Notes: generated from the sequence alone by a model not told the origin. A stretch of DNA of 64,000 nucleotides from Planctomycetia bacterium (GCA_005799495.1 SYGP01000002.1:1-64000), one strand, 5' to 3'. Numbered from the stretch's first letter, positions 35,436 to 44,534 are shown. Made by a program: numbers and translations.

Positions 35436-35888
35436 TCAGGCCTTGCTCTTGGTCGTGGTCTTGAGGACGGTGGGCTGCTGCGCCTGATGTTCATGCTCGG
35501 CGCCAGCGAACACACGGAGATTTCGGGTGATGCGGCGACCGAGCCGCCCGCGGGGAAGCATGCGGATGATCGCTTCGGTGACGAGCGTCGTGGGATCATC
35601 GCGCAGCAGGGTTTCGTAGTTGCGCACGCGCAGTCCGCCTGGGTAGCCGCTCCACTTCCGCAGCGTCTTCTGCTCCGCCTTCCGACCCGTCAGCACGATC
35701 TTCGAGGCGTTGGTGATGATGACGGAATCTCCGCAGAGCACATTCGGCGTGTAATCCGGGCGATGCTTGCCCATCAGAGCGGTTGCGACCTCGGTTGCGA
35801 GGCGACCGAGCACCTTGCCCTCGGCGTCCACGATGCGCCACGGGGATGCGGTCTGGCCGGCTTGACGAAATGTGGTCTGGCGAGGCAT
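35436..35888 (-). CDS. rplM: 50S ribosomal protein L13
   Basis: 150 residues. WRIVDAEGKVLGRLATEVATALMGKH, the central VLTGRKAEQKTLRKWSGYPGG core and RMLPRGRLGRRITRNLRVFAG are diagnostic of uL13, an early assembly protein. The start is fixed at the ATG at 35888 by AAGGA about 10 bases upstream; in-frame codons further upstream overlap the promoter. Confidence 0.96.
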   Translation of the reverse strand: MPRQTTFRQAGQTASPWRIVDAEGKVLGRLATEVATALMGKHRPDYTPNVLCGDSVIITNASKIVLTGRKAEQKTLRKWSGYPGGLRVRNYETLLRDDPTTLVTEAIIRMLPRGRLGRRITRNLRVFAGAEHEHQAQQPTVLKTTTKSKA

Positions 35889-35947
35889 GACAGGCGTTCC
35901 TTTGAACCCGATTGGGAGCGCGAAGGCGCGCCAAATGGGGAAGGAAG

Positions 35948-35975
35948 ATCGTACCGATCGGCAGGGAAGTGTCAA
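35948..35975 (-). promoter_or_regulatory. rplM-rpsI promoter
   Basis: On the minus strand, -35 TTGACA (35975-35970), a 16-base spacer and -10 TACGAT (35953-35948). The -35 matches the sigma-70 consensus exactly. The mRNA would start near 35941, giving a leader of about 53 bases and a Shine-Dalgarno, unlike the leaderless genes around it. Confidence 0.7.
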
Positions 35976-36002
35976 GGCTGACTGGGTACCTAGACTGGGC
36001 GG

Positions 36003-37481
36003 ATGCTCTCCCGAACGCAGTCGATCGTGGTTGCCTGGGCAGTTATCGCCTGCTGCATCGCTGGATTTATCGCGCTCCATGCGCTCGGCAAGGAAGAGCC
36101 GAGCGCCGCGGACACTGCCAAGGGTCCAAACCAAGTGCTCGTTTCCGCTCGGGAGGAGATGGTCGGTCGATTCGTGCTTTTCGTGCAGCAGTTTGGTGGC
36201 AGTTTGGGGGCGCTCATGGAGCAGCAGATCGAGCCGCTGAGCCGCGAGTCGGCGGGCGCTTCATCCAACCTTTGCGCCGCGATCCTGCTCGCTCGAGTGG
36301 GTGCATCTTCGGCGCAGGCCGCGCAGGAGAATGGCGACCTTTCGCGCGCGATCGAGCAGACGCGTGCGTTGGTGGCGCGACTGCGTCAGGATCCTGAGGA
36401 TGGACCGACCGGCACCTTGGCAGCTGCGGAGGCTGCCGAGCGTGTGATCGCACTTCTCCACATGCGCGCGGCGGCCAAGGCCGCAGCCGATGCGGGCGTG
36501 GAAGCCGCGGCGGTGTCCCCTGAAGATGCGCAGACCATTCGCGCATCGCTCGGTTGGTACGGACAGTTGTTGTTGTCGACATGGAGCCGAAACGATGTCT
36601 TCGAGGCAGGGCTGGTGAACGGTGCGTTCGTGCTTGGTGTTGCGCTGGCTAGCTTCGGTTGCGTCGTGATCGTGGCGGGGCTGGGCGGCGTGATCTGGCT
36701 GGGTGTGGTCGGGTACAGGGCTCTCTCTGGAAGTCTTGACGAACCGCTTCCCTCCCGGACGGTGAGCGGTGCTGCGCTGCCCTGGACCTTCGCGGCGTGG
36801 TTCGCGGGTACCACGCTTCTGTCGGTCATCGGCGCAGTGATCCTCGGTGCCGTGACATCACCTTCTGCAACGCCCGCGCTGCTGCTGCAAATGCTGATCA
36901 TGCTGCTGCCTCTGACGGCGTGCGTGGTGCCCGTGGTGGCTGGGGTACCGTGGAGCATTGCGCGCCGTGAGATGGGCTTGCACGCAGGAGCGGGGTGGCT
37001 TCGCGAAGTGGGTTACGGATTCGTGGCATATGCCACGGCGATCCCGATGCTCGTGGTTGGTGGCGTGCTCGCGTTCCTGCTTGCGCTGCTGATGCCTGGC
37101 CAACTCGAGCAGGCGTCGCATCCCATCCAGAAGGAACTCTTCGAGGGCGGGTTTCAGGAGCGGGTCATGCTGTTCATCATTGCCGCCGTCCTCGCGCCTG
37201 TCGTGGAAGAGATCGTGTTTCGTGGCGTTCTCTTCATGCATCTGCGCGAACTGTCGAAGCGTTGGGGTCGCTGGATCGCCTTCGGTGTGTCGGCGCTCGC
37301 ATCAAGCCTCATCTTCGCGGCGATTCATCCTCAAGGGGTGGTCTTCGTCCCCGTCCTCGGTGCGCTCGCTGTGGCGTTCTGCCTGGCACGCGAGATGCGC
37401 GGCAGTCTCTTGTCGTGCATGGTGGCGCATGGCGTCAACAATGCGCTGATCGTCAGCCTGAATATCGCGATGAGCGCGTGA
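36003..37481 (+). CDS. CPBP-family intramembrane metalloprotease
   Basis: 492 residues. An N-terminal membrane helix and ~170-residue Ala-rich soluble domain precede about eight membrane helices. CPBP motifs are EEIVFRGVLFMHLR, HPQG and HGVNNA, which carry the metal-binding and catalytic residues. These proteases (Rce1/abortive-infection-like) cleave membrane-bound or prenylated substrates; bacterial substrates are poorly known. The ATG at 36003 is 6 bases after TAGACT. It converges with the HNH gene at 43 bases. Confidence 0.85.
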   Translation: MLSRTQSIVVAWAVIACCIAGFIALHALGKEEPSAADTAKGPNQVLVSAREEMVGRFVLFVQQFGGSLGALMEQQIEPLSRESAGASSNLCAAILLARVGASSAQAAQENGDLSRAIEQTRALVARLRQDPEDGPTGTLAAAEAAERVIALLHMRAAAKAAADAGVEAAAVSPEDAQTIRASLGWYGQLLLSTWSRNDVFEAGLVNGAFVLGVALASFGCVVIVAGLGGVIWLGVVGYRALSGSLDEPLPSRTVSGAALPWTFAAWFAGTTLLSVIGAVILGAVTSPSATPALLLQMLIMLLPLTACVVPVVAGVPWSIARREMGLHAGAGWLREVGYGFVAYATAIPMLVVGGVLAFLLALLMPGQLEQASHPIQKELFEGGFQERVMLFIIAAVLAPVVEEIVFRGVLFMHLRELSKRWGRWIAFGVSALASSLIFAAIHPQGVVFVPVLGALAVAFCLAREMRGSLLSCMVAHGVNNALIVSLNIAMSA

Positions 37482-37524
37482 GGCGATGGGCGAGAAGCGG
37501 GGGAGCGCGGCGCGCAGTTGCCGT

Positions 37525-38154
37525 TCACTCGAGTTCGATGGTCCAGTAGGCCTCGTCGAGGAAGGCCTTCCAACTCTGGTACTTCGGGCTGCCGAGCCGC
37601 ACCGCGATCGCAGGATTGCGCTTGGGGCGTACCGCTGGGCGGATGAGGTGCATCCGAGCCTGCACGGGGGTACGCCCACCTTTGCGCGCATTGCACTTCA
37701 CGCAGGCGCACACCAAGTTCGACCAGGAGTTGTCGCCACCTTGCACACGCGGCACCACATGGTCGAGCGTGAGCTCGCGCGTGGAGAAGTGCTTGCCGCA
37801 GTACTGGCATTGGTTTCCATCGCGCGCATAGATGTTGCGGCGGTTCAACTTGACTTGCTCGCGAGGGATTCGGTCGTAGCCGAGCAGCCGAATGACCTTC
37901 GGCACGGCAAGCACGAGCCGCGTCGTGGCGACCCAGTCATGTTGCTCCGACTCATGTGCACGCTGATACTCCGATGCTTCCGCCCAGCTGTGCAGGTCGT
38001 AGGAGACATAGTTGCCATCTTCGATGGCGATGATCTCAGCAACCTGATTGGCCAGAAGCGTGAAGGCACGCCGACCGCTGACGACGCGGAGAGCCGTGTA
38101 CACCTTGTTGAGGACGAGAACTTTCGAGTCGAGTCCGCTGGCGAATGCCGTCAC
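37525..38154 (-). CDS. HNH endonuclease
   Basis: 209 residues. The HNH core has CQYCGKHFSTRELTLDHVVPR followed by NLVCACVKCNARKGG: two CxxC zinc pairs around the catalytic His. Position ~14 onward (VLVLNKVYTALRVVSGRRAF) is the usual N-terminal domain of a widespread chromosomal family. GTG at 38154 is preceded by GGAGG at ideal distance; upstream in-frame codons are not used. Function is nicking or cutting of DNA; no restriction or mobile partner is near. Confidence 0.88.
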   Translation of the reverse strand: MTAFASGLDSKVLVLNKVYTALRVVSGRRAFTLLANQVAEIIAIEDGNYVSYDLHSWAEASEYQRAHESEQHDWVATTRLVLAVPKVIRLLGYDRIPREQVKLNRRNIYARDGNQCQYCGKHFSTRELTLDHVVPRVQGGDNSWSNLVCACVKCNARKGGRTPVQARMHLIRPAVRPKRNPAIAVRLGSPKYQSWKAFLDEAYWTIELE

Positions 38155-38231
38155 GCAAGTACCTCCGGCGCCTTTCTCCTGCAGCCGAGCGCCTGTGCTC
38201 CATAGGTTAGCGGTGGAACGCCTGTTTGGGA

Positions 38232-38963
38232 TCAGGCCGGCAGCGGATCTTCCGGAATGCACACGGGGATGTGTGGCGGGACATGCTCGTTCAGAAGGCG
38301 TTCAACCTGCGCGTGGGGCATCCGTCCGCTGCCCCATGGGAGAAGGCGCACTTCGGTGCCTCCATCATCGTGTTGCAGGAGGTCGATGTCCTGCAGGATG
38401 CAGAGGATGCAGCGGGGACCGAGCATGGTGAACGCGCGCAGCAGATGGTCCTCGAGATCGCGCAGCATGGATGGGGCGATGAGCGCGGCGGGATGCAGCA
38501 CGCTGCCAATCCCGTTGGCCCCGTACTGGTGCCACAGCCGCATCTGCCCCGAGAGATCGCTCAGCAGTTGCGTGTGATGCGGCAACACCGCACAGCGGAC
38601 TGCGCTTGGGTCGTTGCCTGCGTTTCGCGCTGCGTGTTCCGCCGCACGCGCATCCGCCCAGCGGTGGAACGCCTCCTGACCTGCGCGCATCCAGTTGCGC
38701 GGGTCGGGAGTGAAGGGGTGCGGAGCGAGTGACCCGCTCCAACAGAGCCACGGCGTGGAAGCACCCGCCACCGAGGGCGGAAGGTGCCACTCGGGTGACT
38801 GCGGATTCCCCGGCACGAGCGCAAAACTCGGCAGATCCGCAGGCGGAGCAGTCTCGGCGAGGGCGCGAGATATCTTCGCGCGCGGATGAGGCGACTGCGG
38901 AGCGTTCACGGAAGTTGAACCACGATTCGAGAGCTGCTGCGTCGGATCACTCGGCTGCGCCAT
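38232..38963 (-). CDS. Hypothetical protein in the rplS operon
   Basis: 243 residues, family not firmly recognised. It overlaps the 3' end of rplS by 17 bases on the same strand, so it is cotranscribed. Residues ~130-200 (LLSDLSGQMRLWHQYGANG, IGSVLHPAALIAPSML) faintly recall sugar-phosphate isomerase TIM barrels, but I see no metal site. N-terminal 60 residues are Pro/Ser-rich. Conservation of the link to rplS would be the best clue to its role. Confidence 0.6.
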   Translation of the reverse strand: MAQPSDPTQQLSNRGSTSVNAPQSPHPRAKISRALAETAPPADLPSFALVPGNPQSPEWHLPPSVAGASTPWLCWSGSLAPHPFTPDPRNWMRAGQEAFHRWADARAAEHAARNAGNDPSAVRCAVLPHHTQLLSDLSGQMRLWHQYGANGIGSVLHPAALIAPSMLRDLEDHLLRAFTMLGPRCILCILQDIDLLQHDDGGTEVRLLPWGSGRMPHAQVERLLNEHVPPHIPVCIPEDPLPA

Positions 38964-39321
38964 CGGAGCGCGTCTCCTTGAGACGGCGCGCCTTGCCGGT
39001 GAGTCCTCGCAGGTAGTACAGCTTCGATCGACGCACCACGGCGCCGCGCAGCACTTCGATCTTTGCCACGCGCTTGCTGTGCACGGGGAAGATGCGCTCG
39101 ACGCCTTCGTTGGCGACGATGCGTCGCACGGTGATGACGCGATTCACGCCGCGACCCTTCGCGGCGATCAGGATGCCTTGGAACACTTGGATGCGTTCCT
39201 TGTCACCTTCGACGATGCGGTAGTGCACATCGATGGTGTCGCCGATGCGCAGGGTTGGGATTTCGGAGGCGGGCTTCAGATGCGTGGCCTCCACGCTCTC
39301 CATGATGGCAGTGCGATTCAT
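38947..39321 (-). CDS. rplS: 50S ribosomal protein L19
   Basis: 124 residues. The core IRIGDTIDVHYRIVEGDKERIQ-like block (seen as IPTLRIGDTIDVHYRIVEGD), FQGILIAAKGRGVNRVITVR, GVERIFPVHSKRVAKIEVLR and KLYYLRGLTGKARRLKE are diagnostic of bL19 at the 30S-50S interface. It begins 3 bases after the trmD stop. Downstream ORF overlaps by 17 bases. Confidence 0.96.
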   Translation of the reverse strand: MNRTAIMESVEATHLKPASEIPTLRIGDTIDVHYRIVEGDKERIQVFQGILIAAKGRGVNRVITVRRIVANEGVERIFPVHSKRVAKIEVLRGAVVRRSKLYYLRGLTGKARRLKETRSDGAAE

Positions 39322-39324
39322 GAG

Positions 39325-40161
39325 TCAGTTCCTTTGCGGGCGTGATGTGCCCGCGGACATGTGGCCCGCGCAGCATGGTGCGGATCGCCGAACGGCGGTC
39401 GCATCCAGGCCAGTGGAGCGCTGCAACATTGAGGCCTCGTCCTCAAGAGGTTGCCCATGGAGTGAAACGAGGTCAGGACGGCGTGTGCGCGTCCTGTGTT
39501 CGCTCTCGGATCGGCGCCACGAGGCGATGGCCTGGTGGTCGCCGGAGAGCAAGACTTCTGGAACAGTTCGTTCGCGCCAGACGCGCGGACGGGTGTAGTG
39601 CGGGCAGTCGAGCAGCGGTTGCCCGTGGTCATCGGTGATCGAAAAGGAATCCTCCGCAGCGCTTGCGTCGTGCCCGAGCGCGCCCGGCAGCAGACGCGCG
39701 ACCGCATCGACAAGCAGGAGCGCAGGAAGTTCGCCGCCCGACACGACGAAGTCGCCGATGGACACCTCCTCGAACTCCAGCGCATCAATCGCGCGTTGAT
39801 CGACGCCCTCGTAGTGTCCGCAGAGGAGCATCAGCCGTTCCGTGGAGGCGAGGGCGTTCACGAGCGGTTGGGTCATCGGTTGTCCAGCCGGCGCCAGCAG
39901 GATTCTTCGCGCCCGCCGCGCATCGAGCGCTTCCACCGCTTCCACTGCCGCAGCGAGAGGCTCGCACATGAACACCATGCCGGGACCGCCTCCGAAGGGG
40001 CGATCGTCGACCTTGCGGTGCGGCAGTTCCGCCCATTGACGGATGTCATGGACATGGACCGACAGCAGACCATCGCTGATGGCGCGACCGAGGATGCTGC
40101 TGCTGAGCGCAGCGGGGAACACCTCGGGGAAAAGCGAGAGGATGTCGATGCGTGGAGCCAT
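39325..40161 (-). CDS. trmD: tRNA (guanine-N1-)-methyltransferase
   Basis: 278 residues. Diagnostic: DILSLFPEVF, DDRPFGGGPGMV, LCGHYEGVDQR and IGDFVVSGGELPALLLVDAV, forming the deep AdoMet knot. It makes m1G37 in tRNA, needed to prevent frameshifting. The C-terminal ~40 residues are an unconserved tail. The ATG at 40161 follows rpsP by 24 bases; rimM, normally between them, is absent. Confidence 0.96.
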   Translation of the reverse strand: MAPRIDILSLFPEVFPAALSSSILGRAISDGLLSVHVHDIRQWAELPHRKVDDRPFGGGPGMVFMCEPLAAAVEAVEALDARRARRILLAPAGQPMTQPLVNALASTERLMLLCGHYEGVDQRAIDALEFEEVSIGDFVVSGGELPALLLVDAVARLLPGALGHDASAAEDSFSITDDHGQPLLDCPHYTRPRVWRERTVPEVLLSGDHQAIASWRRSESEHRTRTRRPDLVSLHGQPLEDEASMLQRSTGLDATAVRRSAPCCAGHMSAGTSRPQRN

Positions 40162-40185
40162 CGGACGCCTCGGGGTGAGTTGGGA

Positions 40186-40530
40186 TCAGCTCTTCGCCTC
40201 GCCCGTCGCTGGCGCCTTCTTTGGCGCGTTGCGACGCGCTTCAAACCGGTTCGCGGCCATCGATGCGATGCCCTTCGATCCGACCGTTGCTGGAAGTCCA
40301 GCTCGCTTCAGCAGCGACACAACGGTCTCCGAGGGCTGAGCACCGACGCCGAGCCAGTGTGCAATCCGTTCGGAGTGCAGTTCCCACTGCTTGCCTTCGG
40401 GTGCAGTTGGGCTGAACCAACCGAGTTCCTCGATGACACGACCGTCGCTCGGAGAGCGCTTGTCAGCAGCTGAAAGTCGGAAGAAGGGCGAGTGAGTACG
40501 CCCGAAACGCTTGAGTCGAAGGACCACCAT
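40186..40530 (-). CDS. rpsP: 30S ribosomal protein S16
   Basis: 114 residues. VVLRLKRFGRTHSPFFRLSAAD and ELGWFSPT are diagnostic of bS16; the C-terminal 35 residues form a basic Ala/Lys tail. The start is at the ATG at 40530, set by AGGAG 8 bases upstream, instead of an in-frame ATG at 40548. It heads the unit rpsP-trmD-rplS-hypothetical. Confidence 0.95.
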   Translation of the reverse strand: MVVLRLKRFGRTHSPFFRLSAADKRSPSDGRVIEELGWFSPTAPEGKQWELHSERIAHWLGVGAQPSETVVSLLKRAGLPATVGSKGIASMAANRFEARRNAPKKAPATGEAKS

Positions 40531-40668
40531 GGGAAACTCCTGTGTCATGCCTCCCGCGGTCGGCGCGTCGTCCGCTTGGACGCCGCCGTCCGGGCTCGCC
40601 GTGGGACTCGCGGGTGGAACCGTACGAGCCGTGCGACGAGCCTTGGGGTGGCTGGTTGCGAATGGAAA

Positions 40669-40697
40669 AGCATAGCAGAAGCACTGCTACCCTCCAA
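40669..40697 (-). promoter_or_regulatory. rpsP operon promoter (predicted)
   Basis: On the minus strand, -35 TTGGAG (40697-40692), a 17-base spacer and -10 TATGCT (40674-40669). It gives a leader of about 130 bases to rpsP that contains a GGACG/CGTCC hairpin (40578-40591). The -35 overlaps the start region of the divergent M50 gene. Confidence 0.5.
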
Positions 40698-40700
40698 GCG

Positions 40701-41381
40701 ATGAGCGGATGGTGGATTGCGGATCTCTGGCAGCGAGGCGAATCGGTTCTGCTGGTCAGTTGGCTCTTCTGGGTGATCGCTTCCATCGTGTTGCATGAGC
40801 TTGGACATGGTTATGCGGCACTGTGGCAGGGTGACACGACGCCGCGCGACAGCGGGCACATCACGATCAATCCCATTGTTCACATGGGGTGGTTCAGCCT
40901 GATCGCTCTGCTCCTGCTCGGCATCGCTTGGGGATTGATGCCGGTGAATCCCGCTCGATTTCGGCGTGGTCGACTTGGATGGGCTTTGGTGGCTGCCGCC
41001 GGACCCGCGGTCAATCTTCTGCTGAGTGCCGTGTGCGTCGTCGGCTGTGCACTCGTGGTGTGCTTTTCAACCTTCGCAGAACCGCTGCGCGGCAACCTCA
41101 CCGAGTTCTTTCTGATGGGAGCCTGGCTGAACCTCTATCTGATGTGCTTCAACCTGCTGCCGATGCCGCCGCTCGATGGTTCGGTGATTCTCGCAGGATT
41201 GTCCGCGTCCGCGCGGCGTTTCTATTCGCAGCCTGCCGTCCAGCAGTTCGGTTTGATCATTCTGTTCGTCGTGCTGTTCTCGGGCGGGCTCACCACGCCA
41301 CTGGTCGGGGCGTTGCAGCGGATGGCTGTCTTCGCGGTCGGGTATGTGTCGGTGCTGCTCGGCGGTCCACCCGCCTCGTGA
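40701..41381 (+). CDS. Site-2-type (M50) membrane metalloprotease
   Basis: 226 residues, about six membrane helices. Zinc site HELGHG near residue 33 and the second ligand block NLLPMPPLDGS near residue 155 are intact. It belongs to the short S2P group without a PDZ domain; such enzymes cut regulatory membrane proteins such as anti-sigma factors. The ATG at 40701 lies 7 bases after TACCCT. It starts divergently to rpsP. Confidence 0.9.
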   Translation: MSGWWIADLWQRGESVLLVSWLFWVIASIVLHELGHGYAALWQGDTTPRDSGHITINPIVHMGWFSLIALLLLGIAWGLMPVNPARFRRGRLGWALVAAAGPAVNLLLSAVCVVGCALVVCFSTFAEPLRGNLTEFFLMGAWLNLYLMCFNLLPMPPLDGSVILAGLSASARRFYSQPAVQQFGLIILFVVLFSGGLTTPLVGALQRMAVFAVGYVSVLLGGPPAS

Positions 41382-41418
41382 TGAGTGCCTCGGTCGACGG
41401 TGCGCTGTTGAACTTGGT

Positions 41419-42948
41419 TCAGGAGCCGACGCGCGTTCGCGCATCGTGCACGATGTGCCCATCGACGAGCGTGCAGATCACCCGCGGCGGGGCGCGAAGC
41501 CAGTCGCACGCAAGGGGATTTCGATCGAGCACCACCATGTCCGCGTGGGAGCCGCGCGCGAGTGTGCCGATGCCATCCCAGTTTTCGAGGCATCGCGCCG
41601 CATCGATCGTGTAGCCATCGATCGCTTCTGTCGGGGTCAAGGACTGATCGGTGCCCTGCAATGCGCCACTGCGCGTGATGCCCGTGATGGCACAGCGCAT
41701 GCCTTCGATCGGCGATGCGGACACGATCGGCCAATCCGATCCCAAGGCGAGGCAGGCTCCAGCTTCGAGGAAGTCACGGAAACGGAAGACTCGGTTCATC
41801 CGACGGGCTCCGAGCCGTTCAAGCGCGACGGACGCATCGCCAAACTTGTGCAGCGGCTGCATGCTCACGCGCCGCCCTCCAAAGCGCCGTCGCGACGGAG
41901 GATCGACGGTCTGTGCGTGTTCCAATCGAACGCGCCGCTGCGGATCGCAGCGTTCCGCGCAGGCGAGTGTCTCAGCGAGGGCACGGTCGCCGATCGCATG
42001 CACCGACGGCGAGAAGTCTGCAGCGAGCACCTCTCGCATCCACGCTTCGAGCGTTCCCTCGAGTGCGTGTTCGACGAGAGAGCCGCTGCCCGCGGCGTTC
42101 TCGTACGGTTCGATCATCGCTGCCGTCGCGGCTCCGAGCGTGCCGTCAGCGAATGACTTGAAGCCGATCACGCGAAGTGATTCGCTTCGCGCGATGCGCC
42201 GTGCGCGGTCGAATGGCAGTGGACTCGTTCGGTCGAGCACCGTGACGGCGACGCGCACGCCGAGCGCCGCGTCATTCCGAAGGGGGTCGATCAGCTCTTC
42301 GACCTGCTGCAGATACTCCATCGCACCGACAGCGGTGACCCCCAGCGAGAGCAGGTGGCGACAGCCTTGCTGCAGCGCGCGCCGTTGCACATCGATCGGC
42401 GGCGAGGGGATGCGAGGGATGAGCAGCCGCCACGCAGCTTGTTCGAGCAGCAGTCCAGTGGGTTGTCCCTCGGCGCCTCGAACGACGGTTCCGCCCGCGA
42501 TGGCGCGCGACAGGTCGAGCTCTGCCAGCGCGGCGCGGTTGCAGAGCGCGACGTGTTGATCGCACCGCCATGCAACGGCAGGGCGGTTCTCGGCGGTTTC
42601 GAGCCATGAGGCATCGGGTTGGTCGCCGCCCCAGAGGGATTCGTCCCAGCCGAACGCCTCGAGCCATTGGCCGCTCGGCAGCAGCGCGTGTCTTTGCGCG
42701 ATGCGTTCCATGAAGTCCGTGCGCGAAGTGGTGCCAGCGAGATCGAGACGGGTCAGCGACAGCGAGCCGAGCGTGAGGTGCAGGTGCGCGTCGATGAGCC
42801 CCGGCAGGATCCACCCACCGCTGAAATGGATGTCCGCGCCGGAAGCGTCATCGTGCAAGTGGCGCACGCGTGTATCGGCGGTATCCACTGCGCGACGCCA
42901 CGGATGACGGCGGTCTCCGGTCCAGATCCCGTCGGCGTGGATTCGCAT
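41419..42948 (-). CDS. Amidohydrolase family protein (YtcJ-like)
   Basis: 509 residues. Metal-binding motifs DAHLHL (~53), HAIGDRALAE (~315) and GSDWPIVS (~400) fit the amidohydrolase-3 group, which hydrolyses N-substituted amides or formamides; the substrate is unknown. The active barrel is complete, with a C-terminal beta strand domain (GTLARGSHADMVVLDRNP). The ATG at 42948 is 9 bases after TACCCT. It is divergent from the lipoprotein gene with 59 bases between. Confidence 0.88.
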   Translation of the reverse strand: MRIHADGIWTGDRRHPWRRAVDTADTRVRHLHDDASGADIHFSGGWILPGLIDAHLHLTLGSLSLTRLDLAGTTSRTDFMERIAQRHALLPSGQWLEAFGWDESLWGGDQPDASWLETAENRPAVAWRCDQHVALCNRAALAELDLSRAIAGGTVVRGAEGQPTGLLLEQAAWRLLIPRIPSPPIDVQRRALQQGCRHLLSLGVTAVGAMEYLQQVEELIDPLRNDAALGVRVAVTVLDRTSPLPFDRARRIARSESLRVIGFKSFADGTLGAATAAMIEPYENAAGSGSLVEHALEGTLEAWMREVLAADFSPSVHAIGDRALAETLACAERCDPQRRVRLEHAQTVDPPSRRRFGGRRVSMQPLHKFGDASVALERLGARRMNRVFRFRDFLEAGACLALGSDWPIVSASPIEGMRCAITGITRSGALQGTDQSLTPTEAIDGYTIDAARCLENWDGIGTLARGSHADMVVLDRNPLACDWLRAPPRVICTLVDGHIVHDARTRVGS

Positions 42949-43007
42949 CGGGGCACGAGGGTACGGTGATTCGCGTGGGCAGCCTTTGCCTGCATACGAT
43001 CATCACC

Positions 43008-43715
43008 ATGATGGCACGGCAGCAACACTGGCGGCATTGGCGCAGCGCGCTCGGTCCCTCGATGCGATGCATCGGTGCATGCGCCGTGCTGCTGATGTGC
43101 AGCGTCGGTTGCGAGCGTGCACCCGCGCCGAAGCCGCCGACGCCGATCGTGCCGAGTGCAAGGAACCCGCGTTCACCCCAAGGCAGTGAAGCGCCGCCCG
43201 TGGGGTCGGTGGGGGGGAGTGTCCGAGTTTCCAGCGCGACGAGTGATCCCAAGTTGATCGAGATTGGGGGGCTCGTGATGCCCAAGCCCGTGACATGGCA
43301 GTGGCAGGCACCCACGGTGCAGTTCCGTGCGCTGCAGTACGCCGTACCCACGAAGGCAGAAGGGGCAAGCGATGCGGAGTTGGTGTTCAGCGTGTTTGCC
43401 GCAGGAGACGGCGGACCCATGGACGCGAATGTCAAGCGTTGGATCTCGCAGTTCCGTGCGGAGGATGGTTCGGCGGCCGAAGCGATCATCTCGGATTCGA
43501 CGGTGAACGGGATTGCGGTGAAGACGATCGAGTTGGCTGGGCTCTATCAGGGCATGGGGCAGGCTGCGCCGCGACCTGGCATTCGTCAGCTCGGTGCGAT
43601 CCTTCGAACGGCTCAGGGAACAGTGTTCATCCGGCTTGTCGGCCCGGATGCGACGGTGGAGTCTTGGCGGCGTGATTTTGACGCGATGATCGCGGGCGTT
43701 CGCCCGCAGTCCTGA
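43008..43715 (+). CDS. Putative lipoprotein
   Basis: 235 residues, family not recognised. A charged N-terminus and hydrophobic stretch (CIGACAVLLMCSVGC) end in a plausible lipidation Cys. A Pro/Ser-rich linker follows. Residues ~85-235 look like a mixed alpha/beta domain (TWQWQAPTVQFRALQYAVP; GTVFIRLVGPDATVESWRRD). Likely an outer-membrane-anchored periplasmic protein. ATG at 43008 (or the adjacent one at 43011) is 7 bases after TACGAT. Ends 6 bases before the convergent ppk2. Confidence 0.6.
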   Translation: MMARQQHWRHWRSALGPSMRCIGACAVLLMCSVGCERAPAPKPPTPIVPSARNPRSPQGSEAPPVGSVGGSVRVSSATSDPKLIEIGGLVMPKPVTWQWQAPTVQFRALQYAVPTKAEGASDAELVFSVFAAGDGGPMDANVKRWISQFRAEDGSAAEAIISDSTVNGIAVKTIELAGLYQGMGQAAPRPGIRQLGAILRTAQGTVFIRLVGPDATVESWRRDFDAMIAGVRPQS

Positions 43716-43721
43716 CGCCAC

Positions 43722-44534
43722 TCAGCGCAGACGAATCTGGCTGAGATCGCTGGTTGGGCGCGGCCAGTCCAGCTGCAGCTCGGTGAGCGTGCGCAGCAGG
43801 ACCTCACTGACAAGCAGATTGCGGAACCACTTCCGATTGGCGGGAACGACCATCCATGGGGCGTGTTCGGTCGTCGTCTCGGTCAGCATCGACTCGAACA
43901 CCTCTTGGTAGCGCGACCAGCGCTGTCGTTCATTCATGTCGTTGATGGAGAACTTCCACCGCTTGGTCGGGTCGTCGAGACGCTCGTGCAGCCGCTGGAG
44001 TTGCTCGTCCTTCGTGATGGTGAGGAAGAACTTGAGGACGATGGTGCCTTCATCGGTCAGCATGCGCTCGAACTCCCGGATGTGACGGCAGCGCTTGGCG
44101 TGAGTCTCGGCATCCATCGTTCCATGCACATGCCCCACGATGATGTCCTCGTAGTGGCTTCGGTTGAAGACGGCGATGTCACCCTTCGCTGGGCAGCGCG
44201 AGTGAACGCGCCAGAGGTAGTCGTGCGCGGACTCCGCCTCGGATGGTTTCTTGAATGAGTGAACGATCACACCCTGCGGATTCAGCGCCGTGATGACTCG
44301 GCGGATCACCCCGTCCTTGCCTGCACTGTCGATGCCTTGGAGCACGATCAGCAGCGCGCGCGAACGGTTCGCCCAGAACTTCATTTGCAGTTCGTCGAGT
44401 GCGGCGAGATTGCTTGCGAGTTGAGCCTCGCCCGCCGCCTTCTCCAAGCCCCCATGCTCTTCGCAGTCCCAGTCGCTGAGCGAGGGCTTCGCACCTGGCT
44501 TCACCCAAAAGGGCGCAATGTCCAAGTGGCTCAT
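43722..44534 (-). CDS. ppk2: Polyphosphate kinase 2
   Basis: 270 residues. P-loop QGIDSAGKDG, lid region with FNRSHYEDI (Walker B) and ALNPQGVIVHSFKKP match the PPK2 family, which uses polyphosphate to phosphorylate nucleotides. It looks like a one-domain member; AMP, ADP or GDP specificity cannot be read here. The start is at the last of three ATGs in an 11-base tandem repeat; two 4-codon mini-ORFs precede it. It follows sod by 46 bases on the same strand. Confidence 0.93.
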   Translation of the reverse strand: MSHLDIAPFWVKPGAKPSLSDWDCEEHGGLEKAAGEAQLASNLAALDELQMKFWANRSRALLIVLQGIDSAGKDGVIRRVITALNPQGVIVHSFKKPSEAESAHDYLWRVHSRCPAKGDIAVFNRSHYEDIIVGHVHGTMDAETHAKRCRHIREFERMLTDEGTIVLKFFLTITKDEQLQRLHERLDDPTKRWKFSINDMNERQRWSRYQEVFESMLTETTTEHAPWMVVPANRKWFRNLLVSEVLLRTLTELQLDWPRPTSDLSQIRLR

